The notes below the pieces were generated by a model that made no database searches, was not told the DNA's origin, and saw only the letters and a list, made by a program, of their open reading frames with translations. Source: JAHDCJ01 sp039028895 (GTDB taxonomy: Bacteria > Bacteroidota > Bacteroidia > Chitinophagales > Saprospiraceae). Taken from it: a DNA stretch of 64,000 bases. The stretch's first letter is position 1. Each line of letters begins with the position of its first letter. Location: NCBI GenBank assembly GCA_039028895.1, contig JBCCHF010000036.1:9143-73142 (forward strand), read 5' to 3'. The translations under genes and the position numbers were made by a program. Of this stretch, positions 35,701 to 43,758 are shown piece after piece.

Positions 35701-36476
35701 TGCTGATTGGCTATTACGAAGTCTGGAAGATAAATATAGAATGGTTGACCGCCAGGTATATTAAAAGAACCAAACAACGTATCATCAGGGAAATTGGGGT
35801 TGCCCGTTTGCTCAGATTCAATGTGCAGTGAAACATGACCATCTTCGCATTGGTTCTGATCATCACATGCTGTGTAGAAAAAGTTGTCGGGTCCCGTATA
35901 ACCTGGGTCAGGGGTGAATAATATGCTGTTACCAGAAATCGCCACCTGGCCGAAAACTGGTTGAGTAACGCTGGTAATTGTGAGATTGACTCCCGGGTCA
36001 TTGGCCAAAACGTCCAGGGTAGAAGCCGTATCTGCCTGAATCTGAAAGAAGTCATCAAAGACCAGTGTTGAATTACCGCCTTGTCCGCCACCAACAATGA
36101 CTTCGATACCAAAATCCTGGCAGGAGAGCGCAACAGTGTCACATACTTCAACTATCAGACTGTCAGTACCTATGAAATCCTGATCAGGCGTATAGAGAAT
36201 GAATAACTCGATATCAGCAAAAATCGGATCGTTGGGGTCTATCCCAAGGTCAGCAAGCGACTGAAGAAGGACAGTGCCATTTTCAGGAGGGTCAATCACT
36301 GAAATCTCCTGGTTAGGAATAATTGATGAAGGCAGAAACAGGCTTGTCGGAGTATTTACATCTGTCGATAGAGACGTGAAAATAGGTCCTTGGGCATTCG
36401 CGCTTCCTGTGATGAGCGTTAATGAACCACAAAGGATAGAAAAAAAGATTAAAAGCCTTTTGGATAGCTGGATCAT
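32778..36476 (-). CDS. Large T9SS surface protein with tandem Ig/cadherin-like repeats, dockerin-like and cohesin-like parts
   Basis: 1232 aa from ATG 36476, which starts a good signal peptide (MIQLSKRLLIFFSILCG...ANA-Q); the longer frame adds 28 residues. Seven or so tandem Ig/cadherin-like modules of about 100 aa repeat the phrases DDxFxVxxxxxxxLDVLANDxG, Y(T/N)PDPGFTGxDxFxYTxCD and G(T/N)VxIxV. Near residue 890 a dockerin-like double EF-hand appears (WPGDANNNGLVDVYDLLPIG and DCDGNGIIEAADTLVI). A cohesin-like module follows (VEIWVGSEAVPTANMYGFAG). The last 85 residues are a T9SS sorting domain (LAPNPANQSTTLRF). Likely an adhesin or surface structural protein. It is convergent with the subtilase gene, with only 3 bases between the stops. 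Confidence 0.86.
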   Translation of the reverse strand: MIQLSKRLLIFFSILCGSLTLITGSANAQGPIFTSLSTDVNTPTSLFLPSSIIPNQEISVIDPPENGTVLLQSLADLGIDPNDPIFADIELFILYTPDQDFIGTDSLIVEVCDTVALSCQDFGIEVIVGGGQGGNSTLVFDDFFQIQADTASTLDVLANDPGVNLTITSVTQPVFGQVAISGNSILFTPDPGYTGPDNFFYTACDDQNQCEDGHVSLHIESEQTGNPNFPDDTLFGSFNIPGGQPFYIYLPDFVIANQQLTIIEPPSNGTGEIVALDSVGVDPNDPAFFGVSELIAYTPDQGFIGTDTMTVMVIDSIAMDTVYLILEYIVDGSSPDFFASDDHFTVSPDVPTILDVLANDFGTDLVITATTAPLNGTIDLDSTGTVLTYTPDPGFTGTDNFIYTVCNPVGCLDAYVDITVGNTSIPFEINLITEENLPVSFSSMDIIGFPATGPVTVITSPSNGTLSIDNDVLTYTPNNGFIGNDTIQLNACYAEFGVCFDISIIIEVLPAGASFDIVDDNYDVSQDLVANLSVLSNDTGINLTITQLSAPANGQAIIDGSLVAYTPNPGYIGPDSFVYTACDGNGNCADGTVTINVVEYIATTYFTVTTEQNLSVTLNSLDFLGIPFLQEPVILTQPDSGSVVVDDLSLTYTPNIDFTGDDVFLVQICFDSVNCLILEITVIVEPAGSTFVLQDDFVNVVPGSSTQINVFGNDTGNGLSIINNTLPTNGTLVTNGNLFDYTPNSGYTGPDQFAYTACDIYGNCGNATVSIQVGAAGTIFQDITTAMNVPLYIPLEAGLPAGIPVQLIAAPTNGTLEIYQVDTTIVNGSGEAINYPDGLILYTPALDYTGLDVFQIYYELIPGVPELFSVVYFVDVLPTQGGCTDDCVWPGDANNNGLVDVYDLLPIGLTYGETGIARINATTDWIGQAALDWPSQVPDLNINTKFADCDGNGIIEAADTLVILENYNLTHGIPGIMNPIPAPQQITLVSDDTVVSEGEVMEVEIWVGSEAVPTANMYGFAGKFIFDPTIIDAATIQVEMEPGNFLSGNSDMLSLAVNHYNGQLDIAYTRTDGNSASGFGKVGTISFIVTDNIDGLVAQNNGFAPVTSELKLIDTYMMDGNGQMYTIGSDPVVLTGDPATTSVETVVIDTEEISLAPNPANQSTTLRFEQTDNSGIAIVNVYNMLGAIVMQLEGNGQTQLEINTAGMLPGSYVVELITDDGKRGVTKLQVIR

Positions 36477-36660
36477 TTTGAAACCATGTTTTATTGTGAA
36501 AAAACTTTTCAATCTCCGGAAAACAAGCTGTCTGCCGGGAAGGATCATTGTAAGGTTCAACCGTAGAAAAGGTTCACGATGTAAAAATCAGACGAATTTT
36601 ACATGATTTCAAGAACAATTTTAATGTATTGTGGAAGGTTAGAGTATCTTTTTTGTTTCA

Positions 36661-36668
36661 TATTTTTG
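36661..36668 (+). promoter_or_regulatory. -7 element for the 463-aa unknown gene
   Basis: TATTTTTG matches TAnnTTTG, about 63 bases before the ATG at 36732. Confidence 0.4.
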
Positions 36669-36731
36669 TATATTATGTTGATTTTCAGTATATTATTATT
36701 TTCATTGTTTTAAGATTTGTGGAAATATAAA

Positions 36732-38123
36732 ATGGGAAACTTAAAATTAATCCAATTAATTGAAAGCTTTGATAAATATGAACGTAAGCGATTCAGGAAA
36801 TTTCTGGATTCTCCTTACTTCAATTCAAACAGCAAAGTCAGTACTTTGTTTCACTTTATTGCGACTGGTAATTCGCAGCAACCACCCAAAGTTTATTGGC
36901 CAAAATTATTCCCGGGTGAGGCTTATGATGATAGCAGGTTCAGGCGTTTATGTGCTGACCTGGTAGGCCTGGCCAAACACTTTTACGCCGTCCGACAATT
37001 CGAAAAAGATAAACCACTCACCAATCGGTTATTCATGCAAACCGTGAACCGGAAAAAACTCACTGCATTTTTCAATAGTTCTGAGCGCGATACCAAAAGG
37101 AGTATTGATCAATATCCTTACCTAAATGCTAATTACTTTTGGTACAATTACCAGTTCGAGCAGGAAAAACATCTATTGGCAGGTCATAAGCTGGATCGGG
37201 AAGGTTGGTCCAATTTCGAAGAGATTTCCTCTAGCCTGGATCAATTCTTCCTTGCGGAAAAGCTGAAATTGTATTGTGAAATTTTAAGTTGGAAAAAGGT
37301 AGCCGCTGTCGATTACGACCTTTTATTTGTTGAAGATATTCTAAAGCATGTCAAAGCTCACCACGCTAAGCTCGTTCCTCCAGTGGCCATTTATTACCAG
37401 ATGATCCTGACGTTGGAAGACAACCAGGACTCGACGGCATATTTCGAGTTAAAGCATTTGTTGGAAGATTATGCCGAACTCTTCCCACCTGAAGAGGCGA
37501 GAAATATGTACGCATGTGCACAAAATTTCTGCATCCGAATGATCAATAAAGGCAACCTCCAATTTCTCGAAGAAACCTTTGAACTCTATAAGGCAGTGCT
37601 TGACAGGCGGATTATTTGGCCGAATGGCGTATTGTCACCTTATGATTATAAGAATATTGTGGTCGTAGCCTTGCGGCTGAAAGAATTTGAATGGGCTGAA
37701 AATTTTATTCACGAGTTTAAACCGCATCTTCCTGATGATTTCAGGGAAAATGCATTTGTATACAACCTGGCCAAATTTCACTTTTATCAAAAAAACTATA
37801 CTGAAGTGATCAGTCTGCTTCAACGCGTCGAATACAATGACGTTTTCTACAATCTCGATTCAAAATCAATGCTCCTCAAAACCTATTACGAGACAGGAGA
37901 GTACAATGCCATGGAAGCATTGATCGAAAGTTTTAGAGTGTTGCTACGCAGGAAAAAGGTGATTTCTGAACACCACCGAGCCAACTACGGTAACTTCATA
38001 AAGTTCGTCCAAAAGCTGATACGCATGGTGCCTGGCGATAAAAAAGCCATTGAAAATCTTCGAAAATCAATAGCCTCGACCCCGGCAATTGCCGACGTAG
38101 AATGGCTCCTGGAGAAAGTCTAA
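36732..38123 (+). CDS. Helical-repeat protein of unknown function
   Basis: 463 aa from ATG 36732; a TTG five codons earlier is less likely. Not recognised as a named family. The N-terminus has the look of a group I associate with Saprospiria: a Leu-rich helix, then FDKYERKRFRKFLDSPYFN and VSTLFHFI. The rest is all-helical with TPR-like phrasing (EWAENFIHEFKPHLPDDFR, AKFHFYQKNYTEVISLLQ, LLKTYYETGEYNAMEALIESF), suggesting a scaffold. No signal peptide, so cytoplasmic. It stands alone between two minus-strand neighbours and has its own promoter-like motif. Confidence 0.72.
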   Translation: MGNLKLIQLIESFDKYERKRFRKFLDSPYFNSNSKVSTLFHFIATGNSQQPPKVYWPKLFPGEAYDDSRFRRLCADLVGLAKHFYAVRQFEKDKPLTNRLFMQTVNRKKLTAFFNSSERDTKRSIDQYPYLNANYFWYNYQFEQEKHLLAGHKLDREGWSNFEEISSSLDQFFLAEKLKLYCEILSWKKVAAVDYDLLFVEDILKHVKAHHAKLVPPVAIYYQMILTLEDNQDSTAYFELKHLLEDYAELFPPEEARNMYACAQNFCIRMINKGNLQFLEETFELYKAVLDRRIIWPNGVLSPYDYKNIVVVALRLKEFEWAENFIHEFKPHLPDDFRENAFVYNLAKFHFYQKNYTEVISLLQRVEYNDVFYNLDSKSMLLKTYYETGEYNAMEALIESFRVLLRRKKVISEHHRANYGNFIKFVQKLIRMVPGDKKAIENLRKSIASTPAIADVEWLLEKV

Positions 38124-38169
38124 CCCCCATTTAGTCAAAAAAACTGCGGCTTTTGTGTGAAACAGTCAA

Positions 38170-39372
38170 TTACCTAATCCCCTTAATCAAAACCTCACGA
38201 AACTCACGCGGAAAAGTTTGCTCCACCAAAATTGTCTTACAACCGCAAAACTGCGCATATTCCCAGAGTTTTTCCACCAAAGTCGGCAAAAACTCCTCCC
38301 AATCCTTAACCCCTTCTTCTAAGTGAAATTGCTTGATAACAAAAACCTGCATTTTACGGTCAGACTTTGCGTCAAACTGGCCAATAAACTGATCACCAAA
38401 CAACACCGGAAGACTGAAATAACCCTTGACCCGCTTAGGTTCCGGGACATAACATTCGATCTTGTAATCAAAGTTGAAAAAATCAATCGCCCGTTGCCGC
38501 TGAATAAGGATATTGTCAAATGGACAAAGGATGTGCAGTAATTTTTTACCAATTCGTGTTGGCGTTCTTGTCAGTGTTGCTGCATTCGAATAAAAGGTTT
38601 CACCGGGTAACTCTTTGAAGTTGATGACAATCAGTTGACCCCTGTCAACCAATTTTTTGATGGCATTGCGCACCACTGCACCCATACCTTTGCGCAAGTA
38701 CGACACTTCTTTATCACGGATTAAGCCCTGGGTCTGAATACCTCTTTCGATGAGGTGGCAGGCCATCTCGAATTCATTTGGCAACGTGGTCTCAATTCCG
38801 GAAGGAACTACCCTTTCCGTAAGGTCAAAAACCTTCTGGAAACCACGTCTTTCGCTGATCATGATATCGCCCTGCATGAAGAGCTGGTTTAGGGCAATTT
38901 TAGCAGGCTTGAAATTGTACCAGATACCCGATGTCCCTTTTGGCGTTTCAAAGTCTTTGGACATCAGCGGACCTTCGGCTTTCAGTCGTTCATAAACATA
39001 TTGGTTGACCTTTTTGTCGACATCGTACCAGTGTTTTCGACCATTCTTATAACTTAATTTTCTCGGAAGAGAGAATCGAAAATCGTGCATTGGCAAATAA
39101 GCTGCTGCATGACTCCAGTATTCAAATACAGTCCTGTCGGTAGCCTGGTGGCTGAAAAGCATTTTTGGTTGGTAACCGGGCACTCTCGCCCAAAGCGTAT
39201 GATGATGTGCTCGGCTAACTACGGAAATAGTATCGATCTGGACATAACCAAGGCTATCAACTGCTTTGGCTGTACCTCTTTTATTTTTCCCGTAAGGGTT
39301 ATATTTTAACAATCCCTGGCATTCGAGGATGAGCCGTCTAGCCGCTTTTAGAGATAAAGTCTGATGGCTCAT
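38170..39372 (-). CDS. Winged-helix DNA glycosylase, YcaQ/AlkZ-like (HTH_42)
   Basis: 400 aa, the family length. The N-terminal signature is LSLKAARRLILECQG, then GYVQIDTISVVSRAHHHTLWAR, where the catalytic Q-aliphatic-D motif (QID) of YcaQ-type glycosylases lies. YWSHAAAYLPM and LCPFDNILIQRQRAIDFFNFDY near residue 295 are typical, as is GYFSLPVLFGDQFIGQFDAK. Known family members excise alkylated bases or unhook interstrand crosslinks made by natural products such as azinomycin and nitrogen mustards. It lies 9 bases behind an alpha/beta hydrolase gene on the same strand. Confidence in the family is high; the exact substrate is unknown. Confidence 0.88.
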   Translation of the reverse strand: MSHQTLSLKAARRLILECQGLLKYNPYGKNKRGTAKAVDSLGYVQIDTISVVSRAHHHTLWARVPGYQPKMLFSHQATDRTVFEYWSHAAAYLPMHDFRFSLPRKLSYKNGRKHWYDVDKKVNQYVYERLKAEGPLMSKDFETPKGTSGIWYNFKPAKIALNQLFMQGDIMISERRGFQKVFDLTERVVPSGIETTLPNEFEMACHLIERGIQTQGLIRDKEVSYLRKGMGAVVRNAIKKLVDRGQLIVINFKELPGETFYSNAATLTRTPTRIGKKLLHILCPFDNILIQRQRAIDFFNFDYKIECYVPEPKRVKGYFSLPVLFGDQFIGQFDAKSDRKMQVFVIKQFHLEEGVKDWEEFLPTLVEKLWEYAQFCGCKTILVEQTFPREFREVLIKGIR

Positions 39373-39381
39373 AAGCAGTGT

Positions 39382-41040
39382 TTAGAAGAACATCAACTTG
39401 CCATGAAGTCGTTTGTCACCATTCAACTCGACAAGATAAACGCCGTTCTGAAGGCCATTTCTCTCCATGATGAAGTTGCCCTGTGAAAGTCCTTCGTACT
39501 GACGAACCACTTTCCCGGTCATGTCTCTTATGACCAGATCATAAGCAGAGGATGAGGCTGGAATTTCGATAACAACATTCGATGAAGCAGGATTCGGGAA
39601 AATCCTTGCAGGCCTTGAATCAGCTGTAAATACTGATGTTGAAAGCTCAAGGGTAATGTCTTCACTGATCGAGCAACCAAGATCATCCATGACGGTAATC
39701 GTGAAGGTTTCGCTATTCGAAAGCCCTGAAATGGTTTGTCCATTGGTGCCGTCGTCCCACATGTAGTCGTAGTTTCCTGCACCACCAGTTGCCGTAACGG
39801 TAATTGAACCATCCATCGCTCCGACAGATGATTCTTCAGTAATGTCAAATGATAATTCCATCCCGTTGGTCAGATCGCGTTTGCCATCAAAGAAAAACTT
39901 ACCGGCAATCAGGCAAAATTCGACACAGCCGCCATGATCAAATGGACCAAAATCATTGATGGAAACATCCGGAGCGCCATTGGCCACGAAGTTGGCATGT
40001 GCGTTAATTGCAGAATTGAACGACACCTGGTCATCACCATTACACCCCAGGATGAACATTGGGCTTGATGGTGTCCAATCGTGTACATCATTTTCCTGCA
40101 AGCGGACCCTGAAAAAGTGGTCGTTTTCCGTTTCAAACTCCTGAAGTAGCTCGGGAACCAAGATTTGATTAGGAACATCAGGGCAAGCATTATTGAAATC
40201 ACCCATTGTTGCCGTCTTATCAAAAAAGATGGGTGGCAATGTCGTCAGGTATGGTTCAACTAACGCTTCATCAAGATTGTCAAGGAGGTCATAGATTTCA
40301 TTATAGGCCAGTAACACATAAGGCAGGTAACCCGGTGTAGGATATGGGTTATCTCCTGTAATATAAATTGTCTGCGCACCTGAAACATCGTATGGCCCGG
40401 ACATTGGAGCCGAGGCAGTTACTGTAAATTCATCAGAAAACTGTTCCTGAATCATTTTGTGGGAAGCCATAGCAGCATAACCGCCCTGGGAATATCCAAA
40501 GAGAAACAGTTGATCGTTCAATTCAAAACTTAAAATATCAGAAAGCTCTCTTGCAGCACGCAACATATTGACGGTAGTCATACCGTGTGATTCACCATGA
40601 ATATATGGGTGGTAAGGAAAAGGAGAGTCTCCAAGTCCAATATAATCAGGCAATGTGACCACATAGCCCATGGAGGCAAATAGTAATCCGACATTGAGCT
40701 CAGTTGAAAAATGTGAGGGAACACCTGTCGCATGATGAACCGTACCATGGTTATAATTGGCAAGGGGCAAAGGGCAGGTATATCCTTTCGGAATGACAAT
40801 AGCGCCTGTCGCTGTGGTCATTGACCCATCTGGAGCAGGTGTATTGTATGTAAGCTTCCATGCTTCAACTTCAAAATCGAGGTTCAATAATCCTTGTGGT
40901 GGATCAAAATCTTCAAGAATCATATCCAGGTCGTCAAGATCCCAATCACCCATGAAGGTGTGAGAGATGAGCTGAGCCTTACCATTTGCGGCAAGCAAAA
41001 ATGAAAACAGGAGTGTAGTCAGAAAAGTAGAAAGCTTCAT
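39382..41040 (-). CDS. Secreted alpha/beta hydrolase with SprB-like repeat and T9SS sorting domain
   Basis: 552 aa. Signal peptide MKLSTFLTTLLFSFLL. Residues 40-400 form an alpha/beta hydrolase with the oxyanion region NYNHGTVHH, the nucleophile elbow LFGYSQGGYAA, an Asp in FILGCNGDDQVS and the late His in DHGGCVEF. It resembles secretory lipase/S9-like esterases. Residues about 405-470 are a SprB/PKD-like module (DGSITVTATGGAGNYDYMW, ISGLSNSETFTITV). The C-terminus is a T9SS sorting domain (IFPNPASSNVVIEI ... LQNGVYLVEL). Expected role: extracellular esterase or lipase. A -7-like motif lies at 41094-41101. Confidence 0.88.
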   Translation of the reverse strand: MKLSTFLTTLLFSFLLAANGKAQLISHTFMGDWDLDDLDMILEDFDPPQGLLNLDFEVEAWKLTYNTPAPDGSMTTATGAIVIPKGYTCPLPLANYNHGTVHHATGVPSHFSTELNVGLLFASMGYVVTLPDYIGLGDSPFPYHPYIHGESHGMTTVNMLRAARELSDILSFELNDQLFLFGYSQGGYAAMASHKMIQEQFSDEFTVTASAPMSGPYDVSGAQTIYITGDNPYPTPGYLPYVLLAYNEIYDLLDNLDEALVEPYLTTLPPIFFDKTATMGDFNNACPDVPNQILVPELLQEFETENDHFFRVRLQENDVHDWTPSSPMFILGCNGDDQVSFNSAINAHANFVANGAPDVSINDFGPFDHGGCVEFCLIAGKFFFDGKRDLTNGMELSFDITEESSVGAMDGSITVTATGGAGNYDYMWDDGTNGQTISGLSNSETFTITVMDDLGCSISEDITLELSTSVFTADSRPARIFPNPASSNVVIEIPASSSAYDLVIRDMTGKVVRQYEGLSQGNFIMERNGLQNGVYLVELNGDKRLHGKLMFF

Positions 41041-41093
41041 TCGTTAGTTTTTAAGAATAAATGCAAATTGAATGGGTGGGGTTCGCTAAAATA

Positions 41094-41101
41094 CAAAACT
41101 A
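41094..41101 (-). promoter_or_regulatory. -7 element for the alpha/beta hydrolase gene
   Basis: Minus-strand TAGTTTTG, 54 bases upstream of the start codon. It would also serve the YcaQ-like gene behind it. Confidence 0.4.
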
Positions 41102-41169
41102 AAGCAGTGTATCACAAATATTTTTGTCAATATAAAGACAGACCGTATTAACCTTGAAAATTCACGTTA

Positions 41170-42984
41170 TTACACGGTTTCTCCAAGTTGGACATTCCAC
41201 AGATCGGCGTAGATCCCACCTTTTGAAAGGAGCTCCTGATGGGTGCCCTGTTCTTCGATTTTTCCATTAGCCAGGATAATGATCCGATCTGCATGCCGGA
41301 TAGTGGATAGGCGATGAGCAATAATGATCGCTGTTCTGTTAGCAGTAAGTTGCTCGAGGTTTTGCTGGATGGCGCGTTCGGTTTCGGTGTCTACTGAACT
41401 TGTGGCTTCATCCAATACTAGGATCGGCGCGTCTTTCAAAATGGCCCGTGCGATGCTTAATCGTTGTCTTTGACCTCCGGATAGCTTGATGCCACGTTCA
41501 CCGACTATTGAATTATATCCTTCCGGTAAACCGGAAATAAAATCATGCATCTGTGCTTTACGGGCTGCGGATTCCACCATTTCCTGGGAGGCGTCTTCCA
41601 TGCCGTAGGCAATATTTTCGAATACCGTACCGTGAAACAGGTAAACATCCTGACTTACTAGAGCAATGTTTCGTCTCAATGTTTCAATATCAAGGTCGCG
41701 GATGTCTATGCCATCCACGCAAATTCTTCCTTTATTGACATCATAAAGCCGAAGGAGCAATTTGATCAACGTTGTTTTTCCGGCTCCGGTAATGCCAGCA
41801 ATGCCGATACGTTTCCCTGCTTTAACAGGAAAATTTAGGCCATCGAGTACTGGTTGGCCTTCATTATAGTGGAAATGGACATGCTCGAATGTTATCGACC
41901 CATCAATGCTTTTTGGTTGAACCGGAAATTCTGCATTTTGGATAAGTGGTGGACTGTCCATAAGGCTAAAAATCCGTCTTGCAGAAGCCCGTGCTCTTTC
42001 AAATTCATCGAAAATCCGCCCCAGACGGGTTACTGGCCATAATAATCGTTGGATCATCATAGCGAAGAGGGCAAGCCCACCGAGCGTCATTTTGCCATTA
42101 TCTTGCATCACCCAGTAAGCTCCGAGCAACAAAACGGCTGCAAACCCCAGTGCGATAAAGCAGCGGATAAGCGGAACAAACAAGGAGTTATACTTGATCG
42201 CCCCATAATTTACTTTCCGATATTTTTCAGAAGTTTCAGCCACCCTTTTACTCTCAAATTTTTCAGCAGTAAAGCTCTTCACGACAAGGATGCCGGAAAT
42301 GTTATTCTCCAGACGGTTCCCCAATTCGCCAACAGTTTCCCGGATATTGCGATAATGAGGCGCAATGGTACGCTGATAATAGATCGAACCAAAGATGATA
42401 AAAGGTATCGGTATCATTCCGATAAGGGCCAATTCGACGGAGACTGTACAAAGCGCTGCTGTCGCAAAAATGACCAGCACCACAATCTGTAATATCTCAT
42501 TGAAGCCATTGTTAAGAAATCGTTCTAACTGGTTGACATCATCGTTGAGCATGGCCATGAGGTTGCCGGTTCTTTGTTCTTCAAAATAAGCGACTTCGCG
42601 TTGTTGCAGTTTATTGTAGGCGTCAATTCGCAGATCGTGCTGCACGTTTTGGGCCAGTCGCATAAAGCCTCTGGCGAACAACCATTCAAAAAAACTTTCT
42701 CCGCCGAAGATCACGAGAATTAGCACAGCAATAAAAATGACACCTGACCACAGATCATCAGTGCCTAGGCAACCGGAAATCCACGGTGGCATGTTTCCGG
42801 CAACGGTATCAATCATCCATGCCGTAAGAAAAGGTGGCATTAGGTCAAGTATCTTATTGCTGATGCTGGAAAAGATCGAAAACCAAAGTTGCATGGCATA
42901 AGATTTCAAATACCTGAACAAGCGAATCATGGGCCGTTTTGGTTCGACCTGCGACATTTGGATAGAATTTGCTGCTGAACTCAT
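41170..42984 (-). CDS. ABC exporter, fused permease and ATPase (MsbA-like)
   Basis: 604 aa, one half-transporter of the type I exporter fold. Residues 1-330 hold six membrane helices with the exporter motif GNLMAMLNDDVNQLERFLN (intracellular loop). The nucleotide-binding domain starts near residue 365: Walker A GITGAGKTTLIKL, Q-loop ALVSQDVYLFHGT, signature LSGGQRQRLSIARAIL, Walker B APILVLDEATSSVD, H-loop IIIAHRLS. It would work as a homodimer or pair with an absent partner. Substrate could be lipid, drug or peptide and cannot be told from sequence. It stands alone. Confidence 0.92.
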   Translation of the reverse strand: MSSAANSIQMSQVEPKRPMIRLFRYLKSYAMQLWFSIFSSISNKILDLMPPFLTAWMIDTVAGNMPPWISGCLGTDDLWSGVIFIAVLILVIFGGESFFEWLFARGFMRLAQNVQHDLRIDAYNKLQQREVAYFEEQRTGNLMAMLNDDVNQLERFLNNGFNEILQIVVLVIFATAALCTVSVELALIGMIPIPFIIFGSIYYQRTIAPHYRNIRETVGELGNRLENNISGILVVKSFTAEKFESKRVAETSEKYRKVNYGAIKYNSLFVPLIRCFIALGFAAVLLLGAYWVMQDNGKMTLGGLALFAMMIQRLLWPVTRLGRIFDEFERARASARRIFSLMDSPPLIQNAEFPVQPKSIDGSITFEHVHFHYNEGQPVLDGLNFPVKAGKRIGIAGITGAGKTTLIKLLLRLYDVNKGRICVDGIDIRDLDIETLRRNIALVSQDVYLFHGTVFENIAYGMEDASQEMVESAARKAQMHDFISGLPEGYNSIVGERGIKLSGGQRQRLSIARAILKDAPILVLDEATSSVDTETERAIQQNLEQLTANRTAIIIAHRLSTIRHADRIIILANGKIEEQGTHQELLSKGGIYADLWNVQLGETV

Positions 42985-43197
42985 AAGATTATGGATGGAG
43001 AATACGTTTATGATATACCGAAAACGATGATTTCTGCGTTATAAATGATCGGCAATAATAAGGTTTTGTCAAAACAGTATCATAAAATATGCTAGAGGCA
43101 ACGGAATAAACCCCTCGTCCGTTTCACCCATGAACGCAATTTTAACGCTGTTAAACCGAGTTGATGACCTGTATTTTACTTAAATTACCTTGAACAG

Positions 43198-43749
43198 ATG
43201 GATATTGCTTTAAAATTGCAAAACGAAGAACAAATTCTCATTACGGCTTGTCTTAATAGAGAAAGGTGGGCCCAAAAGAAACTTTATGAGACCCATTACG
43301 GTAAAATGATGGGTGTATGTCTTCGTTATGCCACAAACCCTGAAGACGCCAGAGATATTCTTCACGAAGGATTTATCAAGGTGTTCAAGAATCTGAACAA
43401 GTACAAACCGGGTACTTCTTTGTCTGCATGGATCCGCCGGATTATGGTAAATACTTCAATCGATTATTACCGTAAAGCCGTAAAGAGGAGGACAGAAGAC
43501 ATCGATCAGGCCCAACATATCAGAACCTATGCGCCTGACGCGATCAGCCAGGTTTCTGAAAAAGAGATACTCCAGGCAGTTCAACAATTGTCACCGGTTT
43601 ATCGCACAGTTTTTAATTTATATGCCATCGAAGGCTACCCGCACAAAGATATAGCGAAAGCGCTGGGTATCACTGAGAGCACCTCCAGGTCGAATCTGCT
43701 AAAAGCCCGTGTAAAATTGCAGGCGATCCTGGCCGCAAAGTTTAAATAA
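43198..43749 (+). CDS. ECF-family RNA polymerase sigma factor
   Basis: 183 aa. Region 2 at about residues 28-100 includes AQKKLYETHYGKMMGVCLRY, ARDILHEGFIKVFKNL and LSAWIRRIMVNTSIDYYRK (core and -10 binding). Region 4 at about 120-180 includes LSPVYRTVFNLYAIEGYPHK and IAKALGITESTSRSNLLKAR (helix-turn-helix for -35). It is followed after 9 bases by a gene encoding a membrane-anchored protein that probably controls it. Confidence 0.93.
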   Translation: MDIALKLQNEEQILITACLNRERWAQKKLYETHYGKMMGVCLRYATNPEDARDILHEGFIKVFKNLNKYKPGTSLSAWIRRIMVNTSIDYYRKAVKRRTEDIDQAQHIRTYAPDAISQVSEKEILQAVQQLSPVYRTVFNLYAIEGYPHKDIAKALGITESTSRSNLLKARVKLQAILAAKFK

Positions 43750-43758
43750 GCAACCTGT

